NCBI GenBank assembly: GCA_045603745.1
Contig: JAZUMQ010000032.1
Location: 1 to 64,000 of the forward strand
DNA length: 64,000 bases
Origin: RGIG995 sp045603745
GTDB lineage: Bacteria > Bacillota > Clostridia > Oscillospirales > UBA644
Direction: 5' to 3'
Shown here: positions 15,447 to 25,402 of the stretch, piece by piece
How positions within the stretch are numbered: the first letter of the stretch is position 1
Layout: each line of letters opens with the position of its first letter
The notes under the pieces: model-generated
Database searches by the model: none
What the model was told of the DNA's origin: nothing
Seen by the model: the letters and a program-made list of their open reading frames with translations, nothing else
Position numbers and translations under genes: made by a program

Positions 15447-16314
15447 ACAATACGACCTCTACCGTGCGGAAATAGAATCCTCTTTTTCTCACTTTTTGCC
15501 GGAACAACCCGACAATATCCTCGTGGATTCCATGCGCTACAGTTTGCTCGCCGGCGGAAAACGAATCCGCCCCGTTTTGACCCTTGCTTGGTGTGAACTG
15601 TGCGGAGGAGCTCTTCATTCGGCTCTCCCCGCCGCCGCCGGGGTGGAAATGATTCATACTTATTCACTGATTCATGATGACCTTCCCTGCATGGATAACG
15701 ACACCCTCCGTCGGGGCAGACCTACCAATCACGTTATTTATGGGGAATATGTGGCGCTTCTTGCCGGAAACGGCTTATATGATAAGGCGCTGGAAACCGT
15801 TTTCGATTACGGAAAAGAATACGGACTTTCGGATTCTGCAATTCTGCAATCGGTAAAAACCCTCTGTTCTGCCTCCGGGTTAAACGGAATTCTCACCGGG
15901 CAGGTTCTCGATATGAAGAATTCCGACGTCTCTGTTGACCGTTCCTATTTGGAACAGGTCAACGATTTAAAAACCGCTTCCATGCTCTCTGCCGCTTGCG
16001 TTCTCGGTTGTATTGCCGCCGGTGCCGACGATAAAATCTGTGCTATCGCCGATGCCTACGGTCGCGCGGTGGGGCAAGCGTTCCAGATCCGTGACGATAT
16101 TCTCGACGTAATCAGTACCTCGGACACGCTGGGCAAAACTCCCGGCAAAGATTCCGATGAAAACAAAACTACCTTCGTGGATCTTCTCGGTATGGACGGT
16201 GCTCAAAAAGAGGTGGAATTGCTGACCGCAAAGGCTCTTTCTCTTCTCGAGGCGTTCCCTGATCCTTCTTTTTTGCGGGAATTGACCCTTCGGATGTGCG
16301 GCCGTGAGACTTGA
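15430..16314 (+). CDS. ispA: polyprenyl (farnesyl/geranyl) diphosphate synthase
   Basis: 294 aa. It condenses isopentenyl diphosphate with allylic diphosphates for undecaprenyl and quinone precursors. The first aspartate-rich motif DDLPCMDND starts at Asp83 and the second, DDILD, spans 222-226. The two-residue insertion in the first motif fits a short-chain (C15-type) bacterial synthase. Product length cannot be fixed from sequence. In many Clostridia dxs follows; here it is absent and tlyA comes next with an 11-base overlap. Confidence 0.95.
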   Translation: MTTFDEQYDLYRAEIESSFSHFLPEQPDNILVDSMRYSLLAGGKRIRPVLTLAWCELCGGALHSALPAAAGVEMIHTYSLIHDDLPCMDNDTLRRGRPTNHVIYGEYVALLAGNGLYDKALETVFDYGKEYGLSDSAILQSVKTLCSASGLNGILTGQVLDMKNSDVSVDRSYLEQVNDLKTASMLSAACVLGCIAAGADDKICAIADAYGRAVGQAFQIRDDILDVISTSDTLGKTPGKDSDENKTTFVDLLGMDGAQKEVELLTAKALSLLEAFPDPSFLRELTLRMCGRET

Positions 16315-17065
16315 CGTTTATTTGGTGCAATCCAACCTTGCCGAAAGTCGGGAACGAGCTCAGGAATTGATTCGCTCGGGTGCTGTTTTTCGGAACGGAC
16401 AAGTCTGCAAAAAGAACAGTACTGACGTTTCCGACACGGATCAGATTTCCGTTACTGACTCTCTGAAATACGTAGGTAGAGGTGGTTATAAACTGGAAAA
16501 AGCCTTGCGATCCTTTGCCATTTCTTTGTCCGGAAAAACCGTTCTTGACGTGGGGGCTTCCACCGGTGGATTTACCGATTGCGCTCTGCAAAACGGTGCG
16601 ACGGAAGTGTATGCCGTAGACGTGGGGCACGATCAACTTGCCCTTTCCCTTCGGTCGGATTCCCGGGTTCACAATTTGGAAGGAATCCACGTAAAGGATC
16701 TATCCCTTCATTATTACGGTACACCTGATTTTATCTGTATTGACATCTCCTTTCTCTCTTTGGAAAAAGTGCTTCCCTATCTGGTGGAATATGCAAAAAA
16801 CGCTGACGTTGTCGCTCTGGTTAAACCTCAATTTGAGGTTCGCCACAAAAAGAGTGTAATCCGAGACCAAAAAATTCATCGTCAAGTACTCCGTTCCGTT
16901 ATGGACGGTGCGATGGGGCTTGGATATACCGTTCAAGGTCTGGATTTTTCTCCGGTCAAAGGGACGGAAGGAAATATAGAATATCTTTTACATCTTCGTT
17001 TTTGCGGAACCAACGCCACGGTGGATCTTTCTTCTGTCGTGAAATCCGCTCACTCATCATTGTAA
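16304..17065 (+). CDS. tlyA: TlyA family rRNA 2'-O-methyltransferase
   Basis: 253 aa. An N-terminal S4 RNA-binding domain (about 1-60, RLDVYLVQSNLAESRERAQELI) is followed by an FtsJ-like SAM domain with LDVGASTGGFTDC (about 81-93) and the catalytic Lys region ALVKPQFE. Homologs methylate 16S/23S rRNA riboses. GTG start within the end of ispA. Co-location with xse, ispA and nadK is conserved in Firmicutes. Confidence 0.94.
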   Translation: MRLDVYLVQSNLAESRERAQELIRSGAVFRNGQVCKKNSTDVSDTDQISVTDSLKYVGRGGYKLEKALRSFAISLSGKTVLDVGASTGGFTDCALQNGATEVYAVDVGHDQLALSLRSDSRVHNLEGIHVKDLSLHYYGTPDFICIDISFLSLEKVLPYLVEYAKNADVVALVKPQFEVRHKKSVIRDQKIHRQVLRSVMDGAMGLGYTVQGLDFSPVKGTEGNIEYLLHLRFCGTNATVDLSSVVKSAHSSL

Positions 17066-17081
17066 TATTGGGGTGATATTA

Positions 17082-17930
17082 TTGAATCAGCAACCGAAAA
17101 TTTTGTTAGTCCCCAACCCGGCTCGGGATCAAGATTTGATCGTGACCCGTGCCGTTGCCGATCAATTAAAGACTTTTGGCGCGGACTTGCGTTGCACCGA
17201 ACCGTTGTCCGGGATCGAGACTCTTTCCCCATCGGAAGGTGCGCAATGGGCGGATTTCGCCATCGTTTTCGGCGGTGACGGAACGATTTTGCGCTTTTCT
17301 CACCAAGCTGCCCTGCACAACGTTCCCATTCTTGGGATCAATTGTGGGAATCTCGGCTATATGGCAGAATTGAATGGGGAAGCCCCTGACCGGTTGCAAC
17401 GCTTATTTACCGGGGATTATACGCTGGAAGAACGCATGATGCTTACCGCCCGGGTCGTTCGGAACGGAACCGAAATCTTCCGTGCCGATTGCCTTAACGA
17501 TGCGGTGGTCTCCTACGGGAAACTGCCTCACCTCGTGTCCTTTGAACTCTCGGAGAGAGGACAGGTTTTCGCTTCTTATAACGCCGACGGTATGATTTTT
17601 TCCACCCCCACCGGCTCTACTGCTTATTCTCTATCTGCCGGTGGTCCGATTGTAGACCCAATTCTGAAGGCGATTCTTGCAACCCCCGTTTGTGCCCATT
17701 CCCTGACGGCGCGGTCTACGGTCTTTTCCGCCGACGCCGAATTGTCCCTTAAGGTCTGCGCCCAGAAAAAAGGTGAGGCGTATTTGACCTTTGACGGAGA
17801 GCAAAATTACCTTTTGCGTACCGGTGACATAATAGAAGTATCCGAATCCCCCCTCGTCACCAAACTGATCCGCTTTTCTCATGCACCCTTTGGTACGGTG
17901 CTTTCTGCGAAATTGAATCATAATAAATAG
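17082..17930 (+). CDS. nadK: NAD kinase
   Basis: About 282 aa. It phosphorylates NAD to NADP. The catalytic GGDGT loop is at 64-68 with INCGNLGYMAEL after it, and the NADP-binding STPTGSTAYSLSAGGPI segment is intact. The TTG at 17082 is chosen because GGGGTGAT (17070-17077) is a good SD; the GTG nine bases earlier lies inside that SD. It follows tlyA by 16 bases. Confidence 0.96.
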   Translation: MNQQPKILLVPNPARDQDLIVTRAVADQLKTFGADLRCTEPLSGIETLSPSEGAQWADFAIVFGGDGTILRFSHQAALHNVPILGINCGNLGYMAELNGEAPDRLQRLFTGDYTLEERMMLTARVVRNGTEIFRADCLNDAVVSYGKLPHLVSFELSERGQVFASYNADGMIFSTPTGSTAYSLSAGGPIVDPILKAILATPVCAHSLTARSTVFSADAELSLKVCAQKKGEAYLTFDGEQNYLLRTGDIIEVSESPLVTKLIRFSHAPFGTVLSAKLNHNK

Positions 17931-17944
17931 GAGAGATAAAACAC

Positions 17945-18415
17945 ATGAAAGTCAAAGAGAAACGCCAGGCACAGATTCTGAAGCTGATTTCTTCCACAGA
18001 AGTAGAGACACAAGAAGAAATCACGCTTTACCTGCAAAATCTCGGCTTTAAAGTCACCCAGGCAACGGTGTCCAGAGACATCAAAGACCTGAATCTGATT
18101 AAAACGGCGGGAGCGCAGAAACGTTATAAATATATGGCGTCCGACCAGATTTCCGCGGACGTCCCCGATCGAAAAGACCGGTTTTCTGCCTTGGTTCGAG
18201 ACGGTGTTCTTGACGTGCGTACCGCCCAACAAATCGTTGTAATCCGTTGTCATTCCGGTATGGCGCAGGCGGTTGCCGCAGTCATTGACGGTGTCGATCA
18301 TCCTGAAATTATCGGCTCGATTGCCGGTGACGACACCATTTTTCTTGCGGCAGAGTCTTTGGAAGCCGCCGTTACTCTGCAGAATGAATTCCGGCAGATT
18401 ATAAAGCAATCCTGA
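17945..18415 (+). CDS. argR: arginine repressor ArgR
   Basis: 156 aa. The winged helix N-terminal domain (about 1-70, with VTQATVSRDIKDL as recognition helix) is followed by the oligomerisation and arginine-binding domain (HSGMAQAVAAVIDGVDHPEIIGSIAGDDT). It controls arginine synthesis and use. Its place between nadK and recN is the conserved Firmicute order. The SD is AGGAGAG. Confidence 0.97.
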   Translation: MKVKEKRQAQILKLISSTEVETQEEITLYLQNLGFKVTQATVSRDIKDLNLIKTAGAQKRYKYMASDQISADVPDRKDRFSALVRDGVLDVRTAQQIVVIRCHSGMAQAVAAVIDGVDHPEIIGSIAGDDTIFLAAESLEAAVTLQNEFRQIIKQS

Positions 18416-18426
18416 GGTGATGCAGT

Positions 18427-20094
18427 TTGCTCGAACGTCTTCATATTGAAAACCTTGCGGTCATCGAATCTGCCGATTTGGATCTTCGCCCGGGATTTTC
18501 GGTTCTGACCGGAGAGACCGGAGCCGGAAAGTCGGTGTTGATCCATTCCTTAAATCTCCTTTTGGGAGAACGTGTTGGGAAGGAAATCGTCCGTTCCGGT
18601 TGTTCCAAAGCCACGGTTTCCGGCTTATTTACCGATCTTTCGGAAGAAACGATAACGCTTCTTCGAGATCAGGGGTTTGACGCAGAGGGCGAAGTCCTTC
18701 TTCAGCGGGAATTGACCAACGACGGAAAATCTTCCGTCCGAATCAACGGCAGACCCGCCACGGTTTCCATGTTGCGGGAAATTGCCGGTCGTCTGGTCAA
18801 TATCCACGGTCAGCACGATAATCGCGCATTGCTAAATCCTGCTACCCATATCCGCTATTTGGATTCCTTTGCGAAAAACGACGAAATCCGCAAACGTTAC
18901 GAAACTGTTTTTTCGGAATTAAAGCAAATTCTTCGCCGTATTTCCGAAATCAATACCGACGAACAAACTCGTATGCAGAAAATTGATCTTTTATCCTATC
19001 AGATCAATGAAATTGAATCTGCTGACCTAAAACCCGGAGAAGAAGAATCCTTGGATCAACGTCGTTCCGTTCTCTCCAATGCGGAAAAAATTGAATCTTC
19101 TCTTGCTTCTGCTTATGCTCTTTGTTCCGGGGAAAATAATGCCCGGGAAAAGTTGGGACAAGCCTGCTACGACTTGGAAAATGTTGCATCTTTTGATTCC
19201 CGTCTTTCGGAACTTTCTCAACGTTTGACCTCTCTCTCCGATCAGTTGGACGACCTGTCCGCGGATCTTCGGGAATTTTTGGAAGGACAATCCTTTGACC
19301 CCTCGGAACTCAATGAGGTGGAAGAGCGGCTAGACCTGATTTATCGCTTAAAACGAAAGTACGGTTCTTCGGTGGAAGAAATTCTCGAATTTCGCGACAA
19401 AGCCGCCGCAGAATTGGAATTAATCAATACTTCCGCAGAACAGATCAATGAATTAAACCTGAAAAAAGGTCGCCTATACGAAGAATTGAAAACCGTTGCT
19501 TCGGAACTGACCGAATCCCGGAAAAAAGCAGGGAAGTCGCTGGAAGGAATTCTTACGGAACAATTGGAATTTCTCGATATGCCAAATACTGGTTTTTGTG
19601 TGAAAATCGACCCTGCCGGGACCTTTACACCCAAGGGGGCGGACGTTGTCGAATTTCTTCTTTCCGCAAATTTGGGAGAAGACCTTCGACCTCTCTCTAA
19701 AATCGCTTCTGGGGGCGAGTTGTCTCGCATTATGCTGAGTATGAAAACCTGCCTTACGTTAGAAGAAGATGCGGAAACCTTGATCTTCGATGAAATTGAC
19801 ACCGGCATCAGCGGAAAAGCTGCAGAGAAAGTTGCTATGAAATTAAAGGAAATTTCCGAAGGAAAGCAGGTTGTGGTGGTTACACACCTTGCCCAGATCG
19901 CCGCTTACGCCCACGAACATTTTCTCATCGAAAAATCTGTTTCCGATAACCGTACTTATACTACGGTCGAACCTCTTGACAATTCCGGCCGTATCGGAGA
20001 ATTGGCTCGGATTATCGGTGGTATTTCCCCCACGCAAGCGACCCTTGCCGCCGCAGAAGATCTATTGCGTACCGGCAGTGGGCTGAATCAGTAA
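18427..20094 (+). CDS. recN: DNA repair protein RecN
   Basis: 555 aa SMC-like ATPase for double-strand break repair. Walker A GETGAGKS is at 29-36, a long coiled coil covers about 150-370, then the signature SGGELSR and Walker B LIFDEIDTGISG. The TTG start follows GAGGTGAT at good distance. In many Clostridia spoIVB and spo0A follow; here the next gene is valS. Confidence 0.97.
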   Translation: MLERLHIENLAVIESADLDLRPGFSVLTGETGAGKSVLIHSLNLLLGERVGKEIVRSGCSKATVSGLFTDLSEETITLLRDQGFDAEGEVLLQRELTNDGKSSVRINGRPATVSMLREIAGRLVNIHGQHDNRALLNPATHIRYLDSFAKNDEIRKRYETVFSELKQILRRISEINTDEQTRMQKIDLLSYQINEIESADLKPGEEESLDQRRSVLSNAEKIESSLASAYALCSGENNAREKLGQACYDLENVASFDSRLSELSQRLTSLSDQLDDLSADLREFLEGQSFDPSELNEVEERLDLIYRLKRKYGSSVEEILEFRDKAAAELELINTSAEQINELNLKKGRLYEELKTVASELTESRKKAGKSLEGILTEQLEFLDMPNTGFCVKIDPAGTFTPKGADVVEFLLSANLGEDLRPLSKIASGGELSRIMLSMKTCLTLEEDAETLIFDEIDTGISGKAAEKVAMKLKEISEGKQVVVVTHLAQIAAYAHEHFLIEKSVSDNRTYTTVEPLDNSGRIGELARIIGGISPTQATLAAAEDLLRTGSGLNQ

Positions 20095-20137
20095 AATTTT
20101 ACCTATACATAGACACAAGAAAGGATTTTTTTCTCTC

Positions 20138-22768
20138 ATGCAAAACCTGGAAAAGAACTACGATCCCGCGTTGATCGAGGACAAAATCTATAAAATGTGG
20201 AACGATAGCGGTTGTTTTAAAGCTGAAGTCGATTCCGAAAAGGATCCCTATACCATCGTTATTCCCCCGCCGAATATTACCGGACAGTTGCACATGGGAC
20301 ACGCCCTGGACAACACCTTGCAGGATATTCTGATCCGATATAAACGTATGTGCGGATACGCCACTCTTTGGCTTCCCGGTACGGACCATGCGTCCATCGC
20401 TACCGAAGCCAAGATCGTGGAGGCAATGCGAAAGGAAGGCATCTCCAAGGACGACATCGGCAGAGAAGGCTTTTTGGAACGTGCTTGGGCTTGGAAAGAA
20501 ACTTATGGGGGTAGGATTATCGAGCAGTTGAAAAAGCTCGGTTCTTCCTGTGACTGGTCCAGAGAACGTTTTACCTTAGACGAAGGTTGTTCTAAGGCGG
20601 TTCTTGACGTCTTTATGCACCTTTATGAAAAGGGCTTGATCTATCGTGGAGAACGCATCATTAACTGGTGTCCTCATTGCCTGACTTCCATCTCTGACGC
20701 CGAAGTAGAATTTGAGGAACAACAAGGACATTTTTGGCATCTTCGCTATCCTCTCGAAGACGGTTCCGGTTATCTGGAATTGGCGACTACCCGCCCCGAA
20801 ACCTTGCTGGGCGATACTGCCGTTGCCGTCAATCCGAAAGATGAGCGGTATAAAGATTTGGTCGGCAAATATCTGATTCTTCCCTTGGTCGGACGCCGGA
20901 TTCCCATCATCGCCGACGATTACGTGGAACAGGATTTCGGTACCGGTGTCGTAAAGATTACCCCCGCCCACGACCCCAACGACTTTGAGGTCGGAGCTCG
21001 CCACGGTCTGGAAGTAATCAACGTCATGACCGACGACGCTAAGATTACCGCCGATTATCCCAAATACGCCGGTATGGATCGTTACGAGGCCCGCAAAGCC
21101 ATCGTTGCCGATCTGGAAGAAGGCGGATTCCTCGTTCGGATCGAAAATTATGCCCACAACGTCGGCACCTGTTACCGTTGTGGAACTACCGTGGAACCCC
21201 GAGTTTCCAAGCAATGGTTCGTCGCCATGGAAACCCTTGCAAAACCCGCTATCGATGCGGTTCGCAACGGCGATATTAAGTTCGTTCCCGAACGCTTTGA
21301 AAAGAACTATTTCCATTGGATGGAAAATATCCGTGACTGGTGTATTTCCCGGCAGTTGTGGTGGGGACATCGGATTCCTGCCTATTATTGCGACGATCCC
21401 GATTGCGGCGAAATGATCGTTGCAAAAGAACCTGTTACCGTCTGTCCAAAGTGCGGAAAACCCATGCATCAAGACCCCGATACCCTCGATACTTGGTTCT
21501 CTTCCGCCCTGTGGCCTTTCTCTACCTTGGGTTGGCCTGAGGATACCGAAGATCTGCGGTATTTTTATCCTACCTCCACCCTCGTCACCGGCTACGATAT
21601 TATTACGTTCTGGGTATCCCGCATGATCTTCTCCGGCTTGGAATACACCGGAAAAGCCCCCTTCCGGAACGTTTTGATTCATGGACTTGTTCGGGACGCG
21701 CAAGGACGTAAAATGTCCAAATCTTTGGGCAACGGCATCGATCCTCTGGAGATTATCCGGGATTACGGTGCAGACGCCCTTCGCTTTACCCTCGTCACCG
21801 GAAACGCTCCCGGAAACGATATGCGTTTCAGCAACGAAGGCGTGGAATCTTCTCGAAACTTTGCCAACAAACTTTGGAACGCCACCCGCTTTGCCCTCAC
21901 CTATCTGACCCAGGACGAAGTAGAGCTTCCCACCGAACTCCAGCCGGAAGATAAGTGGATTCTTCACAAGTTGAATCGCGTCACTGCCGACGTTCGGGAA
22001 AACCTCGAAAAATTTGAATTGGGTATTGCCGCTCAGAAGCTTTACGATTTCGTCTGGGACGATCTGTGTGACTGGTATATCGAATTGATCAAACCCCGTC
22101 TCTTTGAGACCAATACCGACGAATCTACCCGGTCTTCCGCCCAAAACACCATCGGTTACGTTTTAGTTCGCACCTTGGAATTGCTTCACCCCTTCATGCC
22201 CTTTATCACCGAAGAGCTTTATAATTCCGTTCCTCATATCAAGGGCATGGGCGATATTCTGATGATGCAAGAATATCCTTCCTATTCCGCAGATCTTGAA
22301 TTCCCAGCCGAAGCGGAACAGATGGGTTATTTGATGGATTTGATCAAACAGGTTCGTCAGTTGCGTCAAAAGATGGGCGTTCCCTTCTCTCGGAAAACCA
22401 ATCTTTACCTCGTCACCGAACACCCCGACACCTATCGTGCCGGTACGGAATACCTCAAACGTCTTGCAGCCGCCTCGGACATTTCCTTTGAGGCTCTTTC
22501 CGGCGATGTCAATGCTGCGACCGTTGTTACGTCCGATGCCAAGGTATTCATTCCCTTGGGTGAATTGGTCGACGTGGAAAAGGAAAAAGCACGTCTTGAA
22601 AAAGAAAAAGAAAAGCTTCTTGCCGACATTTCCCGTATTGATGCCAAATTAAATAACCCCGGATTCGTCAACAAAGCCCCTGAAAAGGTTGTAAACGACG
22701 AACGTGCCAAGCGGGAAACTTTGGCTCGTCAATTGGCAAACGTGGAAGACGTTTATTCTAAACTGTGA
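20138..22768 (+). CDS. valS: valyl-tRNA synthetase
   Basis: 876 aa, typical bacterial length. HMGH (52-55) is the HIGH motif, and KMSKS occurs in GRKMSKSLGN. An editing domain, an anticodon-binding domain and the C-terminal coiled-coil arm (EKEKARLEKEKEKLLADISRI) are present. Two CxxC-like pairs (CDDPDC, CPKC) near 415-440 suggest a zinc knuckle. The 43-base leader is too short for a T-box. The large antisense open frame here is a codon-bias shadow. Confidence 0.98.
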   Translation: MQNLEKNYDPALIEDKIYKMWNDSGCFKAEVDSEKDPYTIVIPPPNITGQLHMGHALDNTLQDILIRYKRMCGYATLWLPGTDHASIATEAKIVEAMRKEGISKDDIGREGFLERAWAWKETYGGRIIEQLKKLGSSCDWSRERFTLDEGCSKAVLDVFMHLYEKGLIYRGERIINWCPHCLTSISDAEVEFEEQQGHFWHLRYPLEDGSGYLELATTRPETLLGDTAVAVNPKDERYKDLVGKYLILPLVGRRIPIIADDYVEQDFGTGVVKITPAHDPNDFEVGARHGLEVINVMTDDAKITADYPKYAGMDRYEARKAIVADLEEGGFLVRIENYAHNVGTCYRCGTTVEPRVSKQWFVAMETLAKPAIDAVRNGDIKFVPERFEKNYFHWMENIRDWCISRQLWWGHRIPAYYCDDPDCGEMIVAKEPVTVCPKCGKPMHQDPDTLDTWFSSALWPFSTLGWPEDTEDLRYFYPTSTLVTGYDIITFWVSRMIFSGLEYTGKAPFRNVLIHGLVRDAQGRKMSKSLGNGIDPLEIIRDYGADALRFTLVTGNAPGNDMRFSNEGVESSRNFANKLWNATRFALTYLTQDEVELPTELQPEDKWILHKLNRVTADVRENLEKFELGIAAQKLYDFVWDDLCDWYIELIKPRLFETNTDESTRSSAQNTIGYVLVRTLELLHPFMPFITEELYNSVPHIKGMGDILMMQEYPSYSADLEFPAEAEQMGYLMDLIKQVRQLRQKMGVPFSRKTNLYLVTEHPDTYRAGTEYLKRLAAASDISFEALSGDVNAATVVTSDAKVFIPLGELVDVEKEKARLEKEKEKLLADISRIDAKLNNPGFVNKAPEKVVNDERAKRETLARQLANVEDVYSKL

Positions 22769-22778
22769 TCCCGTCCGC

Positions 22779-22819
22779 GGGGAAGGAAGCCCAACTTCTT
22801 TCCCCGTTTGTGGTTTTTC
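22779..22819 (+). terminator. probable terminator of valS
   Basis: GGGGAAGGAAG (22779-22789) pairs with CTTCTTTCCCC (22795-22805, one G-T pair). The tail GTTTGTGGTTTTTC is T-rich but interrupted. Confidence 0.6.
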
Positions 22820-22851
22820 TGTTTCAAAAGTGAAAATATTTGTGGAACCCC

Positions 22852-22880
22852 TTGCTATTTTGATTATAATATGTTAAAAT
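22852..22880 (+). promoter_or_regulatory. extended -10 SigA promoter
   Basis: TTGCTA (22852-22857), 17 bp, then TGT-TAAAAT (22872-22880), upstream of the flavoprotein gene. Confidence 0.65.
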
Positions 22881-22902
22881 ATATGTTACAGGTGATTTTA
22901 CC

Positions 22903-24123
22903 GTGAGTATCGTCGTCATTGGTGCCGGGCCGTCCGGTATGATGTGTGCCGCCACTGCCGCCATGAACGGGGCAGAGGTGATTCTTGTGGAGCGTAACGA
23001 CCGTTGCGGCCGCAAGTTGGGCATTACCGGAAAAGGCAGATGCAACGTGACCAACGCCTGCTCCCGGGACGAATTTCTGAAAAACGTGGTCAACAATCCC
23101 CGCTTTCTCTATAGCGCTCTGTCTACATTTTCTACGGAAGATGTTATGGCGTTTTTTGAATCCTTGGGTGTTCCTTTGAAGGTGGAACGGGGAAATCGGG
23201 TTTTCCCGGTCAGCGACAAAGCATCGGACATCGTATCTTCGTTGCAAAAGTTTTGCACCGATTGTGGTGTTGAAATTCGCAAAGGTTTCGTGAATCGAAT
23301 CCTTACGACCGATTCTGCCGTTACCGGCGTTCGTCTTTCTGACGGAACGACTATTTCTTGTGATAAGGTCTGCATCGCTTGTGGCGGCGCTTCCTATCCG
23401 GGCACCGGTTCCGACGGAAACGGATTTCGGTTGGCACAGGAATGCGGTCATTCGATCGTTCCCCCACGTCCGTCGCTGGTTCCTTGGGAAGTGGAAGAAT
23501 TGGAATTTTGCCGCTCTCTGCAAGGATTGTCTCTGAAAAACACCGCCCTTCGAGTGGAACAGGAAGGCAAAACCGTTTTTTCGGACTTCGGAGAAATGAT
23601 GTTTACCCATTTCGGCGTTACCGGACCGATGATTCTTACCGCAAGTACGGTTTTGAAACCGGGAATGAAACTTCACCTGGACTTGAAACCTGCCTTGACC
23701 GAAGAGCAACTGGATAAGAGACTCCTTTCGGATTTTGAAAAATACCGATTGAAGAATCTTGCCAATGCCTTCGATGATCTTCTTCCTTCCAAGTTGATCC
23801 TTCCGTTCCTTTCCTTGTGCGGGCTTGATTCCACCGAGAAAGTTCACACCCTTACCAAGGAACAACGGAAAGAAATTCTCCACAATCTGAAAGATCTTCC
23901 CTTAATCGCGAAAAATCCTCGTCCCATTGCCGAGGCAATCGTAACCGCCGGTGGAGTTTCGGTCTCTCAGATAGATCCCCGAACCATGGCTTCCAAAGTG
24001 TGCCCCGGTCTTTATTTTTGTGGCGAGGTTCTTGATGTGGACGCCTATACCGGCGGGTTCAATCTTCAAATTGCATTTTCCACCGGTTATCTTGCCGGTC
24101 TTGCCCTGGCGGAAATTCGCTGA
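22903..24123 (+). CDS. FAD-dependent NAD(P)/flavoprotein of the HI0933 (YtfP/YhiN) family
   Basis: 406 aa. The N-terminal Rossmann motif GAGPSGMMCA (7-16) with a downstream Glu binds FAD, followed by the family signature GRKLGITGKGRCNVTN. The C-terminal ETAYTGG-type box appears as DVDAYTGGFNLQ, and GGVSVSQIDPRTMASK is also characteristic. Function in bacteria is not settled. GTG start behind AGGTGAT. It leads the cmk-plsC-ispH cluster, 27 bases before cmk. Confidence 0.92.
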   Translation: MSIVVIGAGPSGMMCAATAAMNGAEVILVERNDRCGRKLGITGKGRCNVTNACSRDEFLKNVVNNPRFLYSALSTFSTEDVMAFFESLGVPLKVERGNRVFPVSDKASDIVSSLQKFCTDCGVEIRKGFVNRILTTDSAVTGVRLSDGTTISCDKVCIACGGASYPGTGSDGNGFRLAQECGHSIVPPRPSLVPWEVEELEFCRSLQGLSLKNTALRVEQEGKTVFSDFGEMMFTHFGVTGPMILTASTVLKPGMKLHLDLKPALTEEQLDKRLLSDFEKYRLKNLANAFDDLLPSKLILPFLSLCGLDSTEKVHTLTKEQRKEILHNLKDLPLIAKNPRPIAEAIVTAGGVSVSQIDPRTMASKVCPGLYFCGEVLDVDAYTGGFNLQIAFSTGYLAGLALAEIR

Positions 24124-24150
24124 GGGACTAATATCAGGAGGTGTTCTTTT

Positions 24151-24819
24151 ATGGTCAGTATTGCCGTAGACGGTCCCAGCGGATCGGGAAAGAGCAGCCT
24201 TGCAAAAAACATCTCCAAACAGTTCGGGATCCTTTACCTTGATACCGGAGCTCTTTATCGAGCGATCGGATATACGACCTTGAAACGTTTCGGTGAGAAT
24301 TTCTCCGAAGAACAGGTCTGCGCCTTGCTTCCGTCTTTGACGGTGGATCTTCGCTATGAAGACGCTGTCCAGCACGTATACGTGAATGGGGAAGACGTTT
24401 CCTCTTTTCTCCGTACGCAACCGGTTGCAATGGCAGCTTCCAAAGTTTCCGCATTCCCCCCGGTTCGAGCCTTTCTTTTAGATCTTCAACGAAATATCGC
24501 CGCGAAAAACGACGTGATCATGGACGGCAGAGACGTGGGAACGGTTATTCTTCCAAACGCTGACGTGAAGATTTTTCTGAACGCAAAGCCGGAAGTTCGC
24601 GCCGCTCGCCGCGTAGGTGAACTTGCCGAAAAAGGAATCTCTGCGGATTTCGATACGGTTTTGGCAGAAGTGTTACAACGGGATCACAACGATATGACCC
24701 GTGCCGTCGCCCCTCTGAAACAAGCAGACGATGCGGTTCTTTTGGATAATTCCGAATTGAACGCCGCAGACACCGTCTCCGCAGCCTTGAAGATCATAAG
24801 GAGCAAGGTCTCGCTATGA
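24151..24819 (+). CDS. cmk: cytidylate kinase
   Basis: 222 aa. It phosphorylates CMP and dCMP. The P-loop DGPSGSGKSS is at 8-17, and the nucleotide-binding IIMDGRDVGTVILPNADVKIFL-like segment follows. The SD is AGGAGGTG. Overlap with plsC is four bases. The cmk-plsC-ispH-rpsA order is widespread in Clostridia. Confidence 0.97.
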   Translation: MVSIAVDGPSGSGKSSLAKNISKQFGILYLDTGALYRAIGYTTLKRFGENFSEEQVCALLPSLTVDLRYEDAVQHVYVNGEDVSSFLRTQPVAMAASKVSAFPPVRAFLLDLQRNIAAKNDVIMDGRDVGTVILPNADVKIFLNAKPEVRAARRVGELAEKGISADFDTVLAEVLQRDHNDMTRAVAPLKQADDAVLLDNSELNAADTVSAALKIIRSKVSL

Positions 24820-25394
24820 TGTTGTATAAAGTTGTAAAAGCCATCTTCACCTTTTATTTTCACGTGTTTAACCGCTTGATTATCAAGGGGAAAGAACATG
24901 AAGTCGCCGAAGGACCGGTCATCGTTTTCGGAAACCATTATTCCAATTTGGACGTGTTTCTCATGACCGTGGCGCTAAAACGGCAGATTCGCTTTATGGG
25001 GAAGCATACTTTGTTTAATCCCTTTTTGGGCCCTCTTGCCCGCGCCTTCGGTGCGTTTCCTATTGATCGCACTCGGGTCGACTTGACGGCGACGAAAACG
25101 GCTCTTCGTATTTTGAAGAACGGCGAAGTTCTTGGAATCTTTCCGGAAGGAACCCGCATTAAAGGAAATAAGATCTCCGATCCCAAAGGCGGCATTGCCA
25201 TGTTCGCTTGGAAAACAAAATCCCCGGTGTTGCCCGTCCACGTGGAATATCGCCGTCGGTTTCATTTCTTAAACCACATTGAATTGACCATCGGCGAACC
25301 CATTCCCGCCTCGGAATTAGGTATCGAAAAAGGTACGCCGGAAGAATACAAAGCCGCAAGTGAACGATTGATCGATCGGGTTTATTCCCTTTGA
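24816..25394 (+). CDS. plsC: 1-acyl-sn-glycerol-3-phosphate acyltransferase
   Basis: 192 aa. It adds the second acyl chain to make phosphatidic acid at the inner membrane face. The catalytic HX4D motif is NHYSNLD (His41, Asp46), and FPEGTR binds the phosphate. A hydrophobic N-terminus anchors it. It is coupled to cmk by overlap, and the ispH-rpsA start follows its stop by 8 bases. Confidence 0.95.
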   Translation: MMLYKVVKAIFTFYFHVFNRLIIKGKEHEVAEGPVIVFGNHYSNLDVFLMTVALKRQIRFMGKHTLFNPFLGPLARAFGAFPIDRTRVDLTATKTALRILKNGEVLGIFPEGTRIKGNKISDPKGGIAMFAWKTKSPVLPVHVEYRRRFHFLNHIELTIGEPIPASELGIEKGTPEEYKAASERLIDRVYSL

Positions 25395-25402
25395 GGTTTT
25401 TT

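Noticed and set aside
20576..22144. A 522-codon minus-strand open frame
   Set aside because: It is antisense to valS, with no start signal and no recognisable domain.
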